In this document: positions 16,951 through 26,104 of the stretch, piece by piece
Layout of the letters: every line of letters begins with the position of its first letter
Position numbering within the stretch: the stretch's first letter is position 1
NCBI RefSeq assembly: GCF_035013165.1
Contig: NZ_JAYGJQ010000002.1
Location: 1,116,001 to 1,180,000 of the forward strand
Source of the DNA: Bacteriovorax sp. PP10
GTDB taxonomy: Bacteria > Bdellovibrionota > Bacteriovoracia > Bacteriovoracales > Bacteriovoracaceae
DNA length: 64,000 bases
Direction of reading: 5' to 3'
Made by a program: the position numbers and the translations under genes
Notes under the pieces: model-generated
Told to the model about the DNA's origin: nothing
The model's input: the letters and a program-made list of their open reading frames with translations, nothing else
The model's database searches: none

Positions 16951-17874
16951 ATGGAAGAAAGTAAAAAAATAGAATTGGTCGGACATTACGGAGCAACGCT
17001 TTCACTGATTGAAGTAGGGTTAGGTTCACTTCTTCATGCTTTCAAAGTGCCTTTCTCAGGTATTTTACTTTCATTAAATCAAGGTTTTATTCTTTGTAGA
17101 GCAGCGATCCTCTCTCGAGAGATCCCACAAAATCTTTGGACAACGTATAGTATCTCCAATGTTGCGGCCGTTCTAAAATCACTTTCTCCAGCGGGAAAAA
17201 AACTAGGACCCATGTTGAGCCTTAGCATGCAAGGCCTGCTCTTCAATATTGGAATTCTTCTTTTCGGCACCAATCCTGTGGGCCTTTGTGTAGGAATGGC
17301 CCTGTTATCAGTTTGGACTTTCCTTCAACCACTGGTTACATATTATCTTTTCTTCGGAAAAGAACTCATCAATGCTGTTGAATATCTTTATGAAAAAACT
17401 CTTCCGTATCATGGATTAAAAGCAGAATCTCTGCTTTGGATTTTCCTAAGTCTGGTCGCTGCAAAGATGTTGCTTGCAATGATTCTCGCAATTATTGCTT
17501 GGCGTACACAAGGTGAAACGATTTATGGAAAAAATTACGAAGAAGGCTTAATAAAGTTAGCACGAGAAAAAGGTGCAAAAATTTCTGATGAAAGAAAGAG
17601 TGGAAATGCTGCCTGGATGGCCTTTAAAGATTTACTTCGTCCCTTGTTTCTTGTGTCGTTGCTAACAACTGGAGTTTTTCTTTATTTTTCACAGCATAAT
17701 TACGCTCAAATTGCATGGTATCTTTTACGTCCCATCGCCATTGGTTTCATCTTTTTTTATATCTCACGCACTCTTACATTAGACCGATGGTTGATGAAGA
17801 TTGAGAATGGAAAATTACGTTCTTTTAGCTTGGGCTGCCAAACTGCACTCGCAAAAATCCGCAGCATCATCTAA
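16951..17874 (+). CDS. Polytopic inner-membrane protein of unknown function
   Basis: The 307-residue protein has seven or eight predicted membrane helices. An N-terminal group spans about 10-150, a pair follows at 165-185 and 220-245, and the last helix lies at 250-270. A cytoplasmic loop with many charged residues (EEGLIKLAREKGAKISDE) lies near 190-210. The early helices loosely resemble an ECF-transporter S component, but I see no decisive motif and do not assign it. It stands alone between divergent and unrelated neighbours. Confidence 0.62.
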   Translation: MEESKKIELVGHYGATLSLIEVGLGSLLHAFKVPFSGILLSLNQGFILCRAAILSREIPQNLWTTYSISNVAAVLKSLSPAGKKLGPMLSLSMQGLLFNIGILLFGTNPVGLCVGMALLSVWTFLQPLVTYYLFFGKELINAVEYLYEKTLPYHGLKAESLLWIFLSLVAAKMLLAMILAIIAWRTQGETIYGKNYEEGLIKLAREKGAKISDERKSGNAAWMAFKDLLRPLFLVSLLTTGVFLYFSQHNYAQIAWYLLRPIAIGFIFFYISRTLTLDRWLMKIENGKLRSFSLGCQTALAKIRSII

Positions 17875-17978
17875 AAAAAATTCAGTTAAACTTGAGTTAG
17901 AAATGATAGTTTTTATTTACCTCCTCCTGTAGCTTTAATTAATTTGGAAAGTTAATGAAAGATTAATTCGGGGGCGAG

Positions 17979-18599
17979 ATGTCTAAAGTCAAAATTGCTT
18001 GTCTTTTATTGTGTGCAGGGAAGAGCTCGAGAATGAGTCCTGATCACAAACTTCTTTTGAAAATTGATAATGAGCATTCTATTTTACAGAGAACTGCTAT
18101 GGAAATTACCCGTAGTCAGTTTTATGAAATCATTGCTGTTACCGGTTTTGAAGAAGAGCTTGTGAAGGCCGAATTAAAAGGTCTTGCTCTGGAAATTTAT
18201 CATAACAAGAATTATGAAAATGGCCTGCACTCATCAATTAAAGAAGGGCTTAAGCATTTGGGCCCGCAAGCAGATTATTTTACCATATGCCTTGCAGATC
18301 AACCCATGCTTAGTCATAAAGATTATAATTTGTTAATTGATACGGTGAACGCGAATCCCGATTTCACATTATTTAGACCTGTCTTTAATGGAAGGCCTGG
18401 AAATCCAGTTGTGATTTCAAAAAAGTATATTCCAGAAATTTTGGCCCACGAAGATGTAGACCAGGGTTGTTTTTACTTATTTGAAAAATACCCTGAAGCG
18501 ACAATTGAAGTTCCTATGAAAAATCACTCGACCTTAATAGATATAGACACGCCTGAGCTTTTTGAAGAAGTCAGATTTCATTTAAAAGAGAGAGAATAA
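17979..18599 (+). CDS. MocA-like nucleotidyltransferase
   Basis: The 206-residue protein has the MobA/MocA-type nucleotidyltransferase fold. LLCAGKSSRMSPDHKLL near 10-27 is the NTP-binding loop, LADQPML near 105 supplies the catalytic acid, and GRPGNPVVI near 140 and DIDTPE near the end are family marks. Related enzymes add CMP or GMP to molybdenum cofactor. No molybdoenzyme or other cofactor gene lies in the window, so the substrate is uncertain. The start follows a GGGGGCGAG ribosome-binding region. The next gene begins one base after the stop. Confidence 0.78.
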   Translation: MSKVKIACLLLCAGKSSRMSPDHKLLLKIDNEHSILQRTAMEITRSQFYEIIAVTGFEEELVKAELKGLALEIYHNKNYENGLHSSIKEGLKHLGPQADYFTICLADQPMLSHKDYNLLIDTVNANPDFTLFRPVFNGRPGNPVVISKKYIPEILAHEDVDQGCFYLFEKYPEATIEVPMKNHSTLIDIDTPELFEEVRFHLKERE

Positions 18600-18600
18600 G

Positions 18601-19017
18601 ATGTCTCAAGAAATAGAGAGAAAAGGGCAGTGCCATAATCCATTGTACGGAGATAAGATTGCAATCTCTATAATGAGTAAAGATGGCATTCTTCAAAGTA
18701 TAAAAATTTTGCCTACTGGATGCAGTATTTCTGCGGCCTCTGCTTCTCTTATCGCGGACCTGATTGAAGGGAAAACGATTGCAGAAGTTGAAGAGTTTAT
18801 CACGTCAGTGAATGAGCACTTTTCTCTAGTGAATGCACATAAAGAATGGCCGAAAAAATTAAAGTTTTTATCACCATTAAGACGCATTAGAGAAACCCCC
18901 TTTAAAGATTCCATGCGTGCTGATTATCAGGGTACTGCAAAAGAAGCCTTGAAAAATTATCAATCCTCGACAAAAATAGAGGACAGTGATAAAGTAGAAA
19001 CGCGAAAAGACACTTAA
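18601..19017 (+). CDS. NifU/SufU-like scaffold protein lacking canonical cysteines
   Basis: The 138-residue protein follows the IscU/SufU outline, with NPLYGD near 13-18 in place of NPxCGD and GCSISAASASLIADLI near 40-55 in place of GCSISMASAS. The first scaffold Cys is replaced by Tyr, although a Cys sits four residues earlier. The third Cys region reads IRETPFKDS and has none. Only the middle Cys keeps its normal position. It may therefore be a scaffold variant or have another job. One base separates it from the MocA-like gene, so the two surely share a transcript. Confidence 0.75.
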   Translation: MSQEIERKGQCHNPLYGDKIAISIMSKDGILQSIKILPTGCSISAASASLIADLIEGKTIAEVEEFITSVNEHFSLVNAHKEWPKKLKFLSPLRRIRETPFKDSMRADYQGTAKEALKNYQSSTKIEDSDKVETRKDT

Positions 19018-19110
19018 ATTGCTATGTGATAATAGTTACTTGCCAATGAAAGTCCATAGATTTAACCTATCGCTCAAGAAACAAAATCAATTATCTCTAT
19101 TTCTAAAAAC

Positions 19111-19129
19111 CTCCTATACTGAATAGGAG
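19111..19129. promoter_or_regulatory. Perfect inverted repeat upstream of ahpC
   Basis: CTCCTAT and ATAGGAG form a perfect 7-bp inverted repeat around a 5-bp centre. The sequence TATACT (19115-19120) inside it could be a -10 element, so a repressor binding here would block transcription of ahpCF. It does not fit the PerR or OxyR consensus I know. It lies 47 bp before the ahpC start. Confidence 0.4.
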
Positions 19130-19176
19130 AAATATAATTTCTTAGTAACAACCATTATTCTAAAAAGGAGAACACA

Positions 19177-19746
19177 ATGGCCGCAACGTTAATCAACACA
19201 CAGGTACCTGAGTTCAAAGCAAACGCGTACCACAACAATGATTTCATCACAGTTACTGACAAAGACCTTAAAGGTAAATGGTCAATCTTCTTCTTCTACC
19301 CAGCTGACTTTACATTCGTATGTCCAACTGAGTTAGGAGATATGGCAGATAAGTATGAAACATTCAAAAAAATGGGAGTAGAAGTTTACTCAGTATCTAC
19401 AGATACTCACTTCACTCACAAAGCTTGGCACGATACTTCTGAAACAATTAAGAAAATCAAGTACCCAATGCTTGCTGATCCTACAGCAAACCTTTCACGT
19501 GCTTTCGGTGTTCATATTGAAGAAGAAGGTCTTTCGTACAGAGGAACTTTCTTAGTAGATCCAAACGGAAAAATTAAGTTAGTAGAAATCAACGACAACG
19601 GAATCGGAAGAAACGCTGACGAACTTCTAAGAAAAGTGCAAGCTGCTCAATTCGTAGCTGCTCACCCGAACGAAGTATGTCCAGCTAAGTGGACTCCAGG
19701 TGCAGACACTCTTAAACCAGGTCTTGATCTTGTAGGTAAAATCTAG
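19177..19746 (+). CDS. ahpC: Alkyl hydroperoxide reductase peroxidatic subunit AhpC
   Basis: The 189-residue typical 2-Cys peroxiredoxin has the peroxidatic Cys in FVCPTELGD near residue 50 and the resolving Cys in NEVCPAKW near 168. The GLSYRGTFLVDP strand lies between them. It reduces H2O2, organic peroxides and peroxynitrite, and is re-reduced by AhpF, encoded next. AAAGGAG lies 7 nt before the ATG. The codon choice (many C-ending codons) suggests high expression. Confidence 0.96.
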   Translation: MAATLINTQVPEFKANAYHNNDFITVTDKDLKGKWSIFFFYPADFTFVCPTELGDMADKYETFKKMGVEVYSVSTDTHFTHKAWHDTSETIKKIKYPMLADPTANLSRAFGVHIEEEGLSYRGTFLVDPNGKIKLVEINDNGIGRNADELLRKVQAAQFVAAHPNEVCPAKWTPGADTLKPGLDLVGKI

Positions 19747-19823
19747 TTTTTAGATTTTTATATAGCGAGGGTCGCGATGAATACCGCCGCCCTCGCTTCT
19801 TTCGAAAATAAAAAGAGGCAAAT

Positions 19824-21383
19824 ATGTTAGACAATAATATTTTAGATCAATTGAAATCAGTTTTTGGAAAATTAGAAAAGAATGTTGAACTTGTTTACAA
19901 AGCAAGTGAGCACGCTGATCAAAAATCTCTGGTGGAAATGCTGGAGCAAGTTGCTTCAACTTCTGAAAATATTACCGTAAGACCAGCTGTGGGCGACCAC
20001 AAAGCAGCTTACCCTCAATTCCATATTGAGTATGAAGGTAAAGAAAACGGAATCTACATTAACGGGATTCCAACTGGACATGAGTTTACAACTCTTATCC
20101 TTGCAATTTTAAACTCTGACGGAAAGGGGAAATTCCCTGACGACAGCGTACAGTCTAGAATTAAAAGACTAAAAGGGCCGATCGTTATTAAAACTTTCGT
20201 TTCACTTACATGTGAAAACTGTCCTGATGTTGTACAAACATTAAATCAAATGGCCGTGATCCACGGAAACTTCAAGCACACGCTTGTCGACGGTGGATAC
20301 ACTCAAGATGAAATTAAAGCCTTAAACGTTCAGGGTGTTCCGAGCGTAATGGTTAATGATAAATTAGTTTACTCAGGACGACTTAACTTAATCGATCTTC
20401 TTACAGCACTAGAAAAAACATTCGGTACTGAAGATGCAACTCACGCAAAAGTCGTGAACGCTGACCTTGGAAAATTCGATGTTGTCGTTATCGGTGGTGG
20501 ACCTGCTGGTGCCGCTGCTGCAATCTACACTGCAAGAAAAGGTCTTAAGACTGCTCTTCTTGCTGAGAGAATCGGAGGCCAGGTTCAAGACACGAAGGGG
20601 ATTGAAAACCTTATTGGGGTTAAGTACACAGAAGGTCCTCAGCTTGCGGCCCAATTAAGTGGACACATTGCTGAGTACCCAATCTCAGTATTCGAACACA
20701 GACGTGTTGAAAATATTGTGAACGGAACTGAAAAAATCATCACTCTTGAAGGTGGAGAAAAAATCACTGCTAAAAACATCATTGTTACAACTGGTGCAAA
20801 GTGGAGAGAGCTCAACATTCCAGGTGAAAAAGAATATATCGGACGCGGAGTCGCTTTCTGTCCACACTGTGACGGCCCATACTACAAAGGTAAAAAGATT
20901 GCCGTTGTTGGTGGTGGTAACTCAGGTGTTGAGGCCGCAATCGATCTTGCAGGTATCGTAAAAGAAGTTATTTTATTCGAGTTCATGGATACACTTAAAG
21001 CGGATAAGGTTTTAGTTGATAAATTAAAATCCCTTCCAAACGTTTCAATCGTAACTGAAGCTCGCACAGCTCAGGTTATCGGTGACGGAACAAAAGTTGT
21101 CTCTCTTGAATATGAAGATAGAAAAACGAAGAACATGATGAAAGTTGATCTCGATGGGATCTTCGTTCAGATCGGTCTTCTTCCAAACTCTGGTTTCATC
21201 AAAGACATTGTTGAAACAACTAAGTTTGGAGAAATTATTGTAGACGTTAAAGGTAGAACGAATGTCCCGGGGATCTACGCCGCGGGAGACGTGACAACTA
21301 CTCCGTATAAGCAAATCATTATTGCAATGGGCGAGGGAGCTAAAGCGGGACTTGCTGTGTTTGAAGATCAGATGTTGCTGTAA
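19824..21383 (+). CDS. ahpF: Alkyl hydroperoxide reductase flavoprotein AhpF
   Basis: The 519-residue protein has the AhpF layout. A tandem thioredoxin-like N-terminal domain (about 1-200) carries the CENC redox site in [12 protein letters not shown] near 130. A thioredoxin-reductase-like flavoprotein follows, with FAD motif [11 protein letters not shown] near 219, the catalytic CPHC near 350, the NAD-binding [10 protein letters not shown] near 366 and the C-terminal [11 protein letters not shown]. It moves electrons from NADH to AhpC. The gene is 77 bp downstream of ahpC and closes with a strong terminator. Confidence 0.96.
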   Translation: MLDNNILDQLKSVFGKLEKNVELVYKASEHADQKSLVEMLEQVASTSENITVRPAVGDHKAAYPQFHIEYEGKENGIYINGIPTGHEFTTLILAILNSDGKGKFPDDSVQSRIKRLKGPIVIKTFVSLTCENCPDVVQTLNQMAVIHGNFKHTLVDGGYTQDEIKALNVQGVPSVMVNDKLVYSGRLNLIDLLTALEKTFGTEDATHAKVVNADLGKFDVVVIGGGPAGAAAAIYTARKGLKTALLAERIGGQVQDTKGIENLIGVKYTEGPQLAAQLSGHIAEYPISVFEHRRVENIVNGTEKIITLEGGEKITAKNIIVTTGAKWRELNIPGEKEYIGRGVAFCPHCDGPYYKGKKIAVVGGGNSGVEAAIDLAGIVKEVILFEFMDTLKADKVLVDKLKSLPNVSIVTEARTAQVIGDGTKVVSLEYEDRKTKNMMKVDLDGIFVQIGLLPNSGFIKDIVETTKFGEIIVDVKGRTNVPGIYAAGDVTTTPYKQIIIAMGEGAKAGLAVFEDQMLL

Positions 21384-21418
21384 GATTTAGCGTCGGTACT
21401 TTTTTTGAAACTCATTAG

Positions 21419-21449
21419 AGGCCCGCTTTTATGCGGGCCTTTCTTTTTT
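21419..21449 (+). terminator. Rho-independent terminator after ahpF
   Basis: AGGCCCGC and GCGGGCCT (21419-21426 and 21433-21440) form an 8-bp GC-rich stem with a TTTTAT loop, followed by TTCTTTTTT. It lies 35 bp after the ahpF stop. Confidence 0.9.
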
Positions 21450-21454
21450 CCTAT

Positions 21455-21673
21455 CTATCTTTCGTGCGAAGAAAAAATAGCCAGACTTTTAAATTTGATT
21501 TCTGATGGACTCGCAAAACTAAAAGATGAAGCGCTCAGACCTATCAAAAGAATAGAAAACTTTATCCAGGTTAATGTTTTGATCTGTGGAAGTGGAAGAG
21601 TGTGTTGATAATTAGCAGCTGAGAATTTTTTAGAAGCAAGAGTTTGTTCAAAGTGAAATTGTGATCCGTACAT
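21455..21673 (-). CDS. Possible small membrane protein in the ahpF-deacetylase gap
   Basis: A 72-residue frame in a 510-bp gap starts with ATG 7 nt after GGAG. It contains one hydrophobic stretch near 39-54 (FSILLIGLSASSFSFA). That ribosome-binding site and the helix argue for a real gene, but I recognise no family and the tail is low-complexity. The rest of the gap (21674-21893) shows no other gene and presumably holds promoters for the flanking genes. Confidence 0.35.
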   Translation of the reverse strand: MYGSQFHFEQTLASKKFSAANYQHTLPLPQIKTLTWIKFSILLIGLSASSFSFASPSEIKFKSLAIFSSHER

Positions 21674-21893
21674 GTGTGTCTCCAGTTTTGTTAAGTTTGA
21701 TATTTACAAAGCAATGACTGGACCAAATTTATCAACTTTGAATTCCTCATATTTCTCATCTCTTAGTAAAAAGAAAGAGAGTCGACCATTGAATGGGTGT
21801 TCTTCTATCGAAATAAAGTGTTCTTAAAGAAGAACGATTGTATGTAAGAAAATGTGATTTCCCTCAAATCCGTTTATCCCTCACACTAGTTAA

Positions 21894-22766
21894 ATGAAAA
21901 CATTAATACTTATCTCTTTATTAGCTTTTAATACTTACGCTGCCGACGACCGTCAGTTCCCGGACCCAGATCAAATTTACATACCTGGTAAAGATATCGG
22001 TTTCTCTAAATACTTAACCAAGTCTTTAAGAGCAACTAACAAGATCGCCCTGACTTTTGACGATGGCCCAGATGTTAACTTAACTCCAAAATTATTAGAC
22101 ACGCTAAAAGCATACAATGTGAAAGCAACATTCTTCATTCTTACTGAGAGAATAAATGCGCAAACACTTCCCATCATCAAGCGTATGGTTGCCGAAGGTC
22201 ATAATGTGGCCAGCCATCACCATGATCACATCAGCAGTGATAATAAAACTGAAACAGTCTATAGAGCTGGATTAAAAAAATCTATCCTGGCAACCGCTGG
22301 CATCATGGAAGAAGAAAACTCTCTTAATAGAGAAGTTTACTACCGCTTCCCATACGGAGCTTATGGTTCCAAAAAACTTGCTTATCACCATATGAACGTT
22401 ATGAAAGACGTTTCAAAAGAACTCTTTGGCGACAACTGTATTAATTTTGTGTTCTGGGATATCGATACGGCAGACTGGTTAGAAACAATCACTTCGGCCG
22501 AGATCACTCAAGGTGTAATGGCCAATTTTTTTGGTGGGACAGCTTATACTTTCGAATATAAAAACGGAAAGTACATCAAGGTCAAGTACACGATCAAAAA
22601 TCCAATTGGTGGGGGAGTTTCTCTAATGCACGATGTGCACGCTCATTCAGTTGCAGCTGTGCCAATGATGCTTGAGAAGTTCAAAGAAAAAGGAATTGAA
22701 GTTGTGCCTCTTCAGGAAGTAGAGGAGTTTGCTTACAATGGAAAGGAATGTCGCTTAAAGATTTGA
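21894..22766 (+). CDS. Secreted polysaccharide deacetylase, NodB family
   Basis: The 290-residue precursor has a signal peptide (1-16) and a NodB-type domain. TFDDGPD near 53 provides the catalytic Asp and metal Asp, SHHHDH near 107 the metal histidines, RFPYGAYGS near 145 and SLMHDVHAH near 244 the later motifs. Such enzymes remove N-acetyl groups from peptidoglycan or chitin. In predatory Bdellovibrio, related deacetylases mark prey peptidoglycan, and I infer a similar possibility here because tandem L,D-transpeptidases lie nearby. The last 12 nt overlap the convergent lipid kinase gene. Confidence 0.88.
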   Translation: MKTLILISLLAFNTYAADDRQFPDPDQIYIPGKDIGFSKYLTKSLRATNKIALTFDDGPDVNLTPKLLDTLKAYNVKATFFILTERINAQTLPIIKRMVAEGHNVASHHHDHISSDNKTETVYRAGLKKSILATAGIMEEENSLNREVYYRFPYGAYGSKKLAYHHMNVMKDVSKELFGDNCINFVFWDIDTADWLETITSAEITQGVMANFFGGTAYTFEYKNGKYIKVKYTIKNPIGGGVSLMHDVHAHSVAAVPMMLEKFKEKGIEVVPLQEVEEFAYNGKECRLKI

Positions 22767-23642
22767 TCCTTCCGATTCTGGAATTCGTAAAAGCAATGCA
22801 CTTCTGTGAACTTTAAAAGTAGCAGGAGTGCGAGTCTGAATATCACCATCCACATCAATCTTTAATATTCTTCTGGTTGTCAGCTCAATTGTCTCGGCTT
22901 CAAATAAACTCACATCATGATCTTTTTTATAACGGCCACTAATCAGTGCAGGAATAAGAAAAAATCCCTGCCACCATTTAGCGACTTCAGTGCTAAGAGC
23001 ATGGAGTTTACCATCAAGAAGAGAAGCATCGTGTTTTACAGTTAAACCATTTCCGTAGTGGCGACCATTGCAGACGCTGATTTGCCAGCTTCTACGAGTA
23101 TAACTTTTTCCATCAGCAAGAATATTTAAACGAAACGGGCGAATCTTTGTTGAAAGATAAAAAGCAGTAAGGACGAAAGCAAAAGCGCCCAAGTATTTCT
23201 TTAGCGTAGCAGGGACTCTTGTATTTACATAAGTACTAAGGCCCAGACCCACAACATTAACGAAGTAAATGTTGTTCACTAACCCAAGGTCAATTTTCAT
23301 GTTCACACCAAACTCAATTACGCGTAGAGCTTCAGCGATATCGTAAGAAAGATTGTAGTGACGTGCGAGATTGTTGGCCGTTCCCAAGGGAATAACGACT
23401 AAAGGGACCTGAGCTTTGACTAAACTTGGAAGGACTTTATTAACGGAACCATCGCCACCACCCACAATAACGTAAGAGATTTCTTTCGCGTATTTTATGA
23501 TCAATCCGTTAGGATCAGTGCTTTCCTGATTCGGGTCATTGATGATAGAGTAACCTAAGGTCTGTAAATGCTCAGACGCGAGCGTGATGGACTCAGCTCC
23601 ACGACGGGATTTAGGACTAATTAGCAGAAGGACTTTTTTCAT
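22755..23642 (-). CDS. Diacylglycerol kinase family lipid kinase
   Basis: The 295-residue protein has the DagK/YegS catalytic domain. The nucleotide loop GGGDGS is at 61-66, PLGTANNLA at 85-93, and GLGLSTYV plus DGKLHALS come later. It probably phosphorylates diacylglycerol or a related lipid with ATP. I start at ATG 23642, before which GGAG lies 5 nt upstream. A longer frame would run far into the divergent gene. The ATG directly abuts the ATG of the opposite-strand phosphoesterase. Confidence 0.86.
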   Translation of the reverse strand: MKKVLLLISPKSRRGAESITLASEHLQTLGYSIINDPNQESTDPNGLIIKYAKEISYVIVGGGDGSVNKVLPSLVKAQVPLVVIPLGTANNLARHYNLSYDIAEALRVIEFGVNMKIDLGLVNNIYFVNVVGLGLSTYVNTRVPATLKKYLGAFAFVLTAFYLSTKIRPFRLNILADGKSYTRRSWQISVCNGRHYGNGLTVKHDASLLDGKLHALSTEVAKWWQGFFLIPALISGRYKKDHDVSLFEAETIELTTRRILKIDVDGDIQTRTPATFKVHRSALLLRIPESEGSNL

Positions 23643-24425
23643 ATGAGCTCCGATAGAAAAACTCTTAATATCATCCATTTTTCCGATCTGCACTTTGGTC
23701 GCATTCAAGATCAGGTGTTGAACGATCTGGATCAATACCTGAAAGACAACCAGGATTTAATCAATCTGGTGATCTTAACAGGAGATCTTACCCAGAGAGC
23801 AAAAAAAGAGCAATTTATTGCTGCAAAAGAATTCCTCTCAAAAATCAAAGTCCCGGTGTTTGTGGTGCCTGGAAATCACGATGTCCCTTTGTATAATTTA
23901 TTTCTAAGGTTTTTTACTCCTTATTCACGCTTTAAAAAGTATATGGGTAATCTGATTAGCAATTACTACGAAGACGAGAACATCGCCATCTTTGGTCTCT
24001 GGACGGTGAATCCGTTAAGAGTGCAGGAGGGGAAGATTTCGGAGTCTGACATCCTCGCGGTGACAGAAAAGTTTAAGAAAGTTCCTGATCATAAAATTAA
24101 AATCCTGGCAGGCCATCATCCGATTGCTACATACGAAGAACCAAAAATTAAAAAGCTTTTTGAAAAATTGATCGAATTAAAACCAGATTTTTTAATGTGG
24201 GGCCATGACCATCAAAGCAGCATTAAGTACTTTGATGAAAAAACCAAGATGCTTCCTTTAATGATGGCATCAGGAACGACGATCTCTTCACGAGTGCGAG
24301 CAGAGGCCAACAGTTTTAACCTTATCACTATCATGGACACAGACGTCAATGTGAAGACCATGGCACATATGGAAGGGAAGGGTTTTTTTGTGGCCGCTGA
24401 ATTTAATGGGACTTTAAATAGATAA
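23643..24425 (+). CDS. Calcineurin-like metallophosphoesterase
   Basis: The 260-residue protein has the five metallophosphoesterase motifs: FSDLHFGR (near 14), TGDLTQ (near 47), GNHDVP (near 79), AGHHP (near 155) and GHDHQ (near 190). The order and length resemble CpdA-type cyclic nucleotide phosphodiesterases, but the substrate is not readable from sequence. No signal peptide is seen. The ATG immediately follows the start codon of the divergent lipid kinase, so both promoters must lie within opposing coding sequence. Confidence 0.87.
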   Translation: MSSDRKTLNIIHFSDLHFGRIQDQVLNDLDQYLKDNQDLINLVILTGDLTQRAKKEQFIAAKEFLSKIKVPVFVVPGNHDVPLYNLFLRFFTPYSRFKKYMGNLISNYYEDENIAIFGLWTVNPLRVQEGKISESDILAVTEKFKKVPDHKIKILAGHHPIATYEEPKIKKLFEKLIELKPDFLMWGHDHQSSIKYFDEKTKMLPLMMASGTTISSRVRAEANSFNLITIMDTDVNVKTMAHMEGKGFFVAAEFNGTLNR

Positions 24426-24433
24426 GTTCGTTA

Positions 24434-24835
24434 TTAATTCCAACCAATAACATTATAGCCTTTATCGGCCAGGCATTGATTCACATAACGATGCTTCACT
24501 TGATCGGGAGTGAGAGAACCTGAAACTGCACCACCAGTACCACCGATAGCTGCGCCTCTTGCGGCACCACCACCAATGTCTCCGTAAAATGCTCCGGCCA
24601 CGGCACCCATCGCTCCACCAACTGCTGCACCAAAGCCTGCGCTCTTCACAATCTTTTTTCCTTCAGATGAATCAAGATATGTATCAGCATCTTTTAAGCA
24701 TTGATCGATATCAGCTTCAGAAGCTTCTTTACCTTTTGCCTTCAAGGTTTCATTCGGATAAAGCTTTGGTCTTGAGGCACATGAAGCTAAAGTGAAAGAC
24801 AAAATAATGAATAGAATGATATTTTTAGTTTTCAT
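24434..24835 (-). CDS. Glycine-rich lipoprotein, paralogue 1
   Basis: The 133-residue precursor has a lipobox (LASC, Cys19), a polar helix with RPKLYPNETLK, then a glycine-zipper block near 68-107 and a C-terminal NQCLADKGYNVIGWN. Glycine zippers of this type insert into or associate with membranes. The neighbouring downstream-strand gene has the same order of motifs, so this is a tandem duplication. No function is known. Confidence 0.78.
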   Translation of the reverse strand: MKTKNIILFIILSFTLASCASRPKLYPNETLKAKGKEASEADIDQCLKDADTYLDSSEGKKIVKSAGFGAAVGGAMGAVAGAFYGDIGGGAARGAAIGGTGGAVSGSLTPDQVKHRYVNQCLADKGYNVIGWN

Positions 24836-24854
24836 AAAGCGATTCTACCATAAA

Positions 24855-25247
24855 TTAATGTTCCCAGCCTACAATCTGGTATCCACGATTAACGAGACAT
24901 TGATTAGTATAGTTTCTTCTGACTTGTTCCTCACCAGACAGGCGTCTGCTTCCGCCGCCACCTACACCAACACCAAGTCCGACTCCAGTACCACCACTAC
25001 CGAAACCAAATCCGATAGCAGTTCCAATAGAGGAGCTGTCAGCACTTTTACGTAATTTTTCACCTTCAGGAGTTTTTAAATAATCTTCTGATTCTTTTAA
25101 ACACTCATTGATATCAACTTGTGCTTTTTCGTTGCCTTTATCTTTTAAGGTTTGATTTGGATAGAGTTGCGGTCTGCTAGGAGTAGATGAGCAAGAGCTT
25201 AGTGCGAGAATAAATAAAGACAGGGTGATAATTCTTGATAACTTCAT
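24855..25247 (-). CDS. Glycine-rich lipoprotein, paralogue 2
   Basis: The 130-residue precursor has a lipobox (LSSC, Cys19), then RPQLYPNQTLKDKG, a glycine-rich block with GVGLGVGVGGGG near 90, and NQCLVNRGYQIVGWEH at the end. The conserved start and end match paralogue 1, while the glycine block differs strongly. It precedes paralogue 1 by 19 bp in the same orientation, so both probably form one transcript. Confidence 0.78.
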   Translation of the reverse strand: MKLSRIITLSLFILALSSCSSTPSRPQLYPNQTLKDKGNEKAQVDINECLKESEDYLKTPEGEKLRKSADSSSIGTAIGFGFGSGGTGVGLGVGVGGGGSRRLSGEEQVRRNYTNQCLVNRGYQIVGWEH

Positions 25248-25334
25248 GACTAATCCTTGTTATCGTCCAGAATATCGGACTGTCTTTATTCTAAATTTTA
25301 ATTGGCCACTTCACCAGTCGATTTGCGTTAGACA

Positions 25335-26063
25335 TTACCCGTCTGCATAGATCAGAGATCCATCTTTAATGGTATTAATGACATCAGCTGCATATCTCAC
25401 TTCCAGGGCCGGGCAACCATAGCTTCTACCGATTAATGAAGCTTCTCTCACGTAACTTGCCCCGTGAATGACAATGGCGCGAGAGCGGGCCTTAGAGTTC
25501 GTAGACGATAAACCATCAAGGCGAAGTGAATACCCGTTATCTCCATAATAAGTTTCAGCAGTCAGGTAAAAACCGACTGAACTCATATTTGAGCCTGATG
25601 TATTGGAGAACTTCGTCGCGTATCCATCATAATCTGGGTCTGAGTTTTTTCCATGGGCCGTTAGGTATTGTTCAACATCACCTGACTGCATGTTGATGAG
25701 ATAAAAACGTTTTTTAGAATTGTGTTGTTTGAAATCAATAACCACGATGTAGTTTTTATTTTTGATCTTAGAAAGATTGGCATCGTAGTAGGTAAGAGTT
25801 TTTAAAAGTAGAGCAGCAGGAACAATTTTTTCCTGATCTACATAGGAGTATTTTTCTGCAATGGTCTCTGATCCTTCACTTGAACCATTATCAACCGGTG
25901 GAACTTCAGGTTGTACCACTGGAGGTTTTGGTGTTGGTGCCGGGGTTGAACTCCCTCCAGTCGCGGGACGTTTTGCTCCTAGAGCAAAAGCATTGTGAGT
26001 AATAAATAATAAACAAAGAGCAATAAAAACTGAACTCAGTCTGTGCGTGTAATTAGGCCTCAT
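25335..26063 (-). CDS. YkuD_2-type murein L,D-transpeptidase, copy 1
   Basis: The 242-residue precursor has a signal peptide (ending near NAFA), a Pro/Ser/Gly-rich linker with PAPTPKPP, and a catalytic domain of about 150 residues. IVIHGASYV and SYGCPAL give the catalytic His and Cys of the YkuD_2 family. L,D-transpeptidases make 3-3 peptidoglycan crosslinks or attach other molecules to the wall. The next gene encodes a close paralogue. Bdellovibrio uses such enzymes to strengthen the invaded prey cell; an equivalent role here is an inference. Confidence 0.88.
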   Translation of the reverse strand: MRPNYTHRLSSVFIALCLLFITHNAFALGAKRPATGGSSTPAPTPKPPVVQPEVPPVDNGSSEGSETIAEKYSYVDQEKIVPAALLLKTLTYYDANLSKIKNKNYIVVIDFKQHNSKKRFYLINMQSGDVEQYLTAHGKNSDPDYDGYATKFSNTSGSNMSSVGFYLTAETYYGDNGYSLRLDGLSSTNSKARSRAIVIHGASYVREASLIGRSYGCPALEVRYAADVINTIKDGSLIYADG

Positions 26064-26104
26064 GCCATCTCTCCTTAAACTTCATGTTATTGTGCCTTCG
26101 AGGA

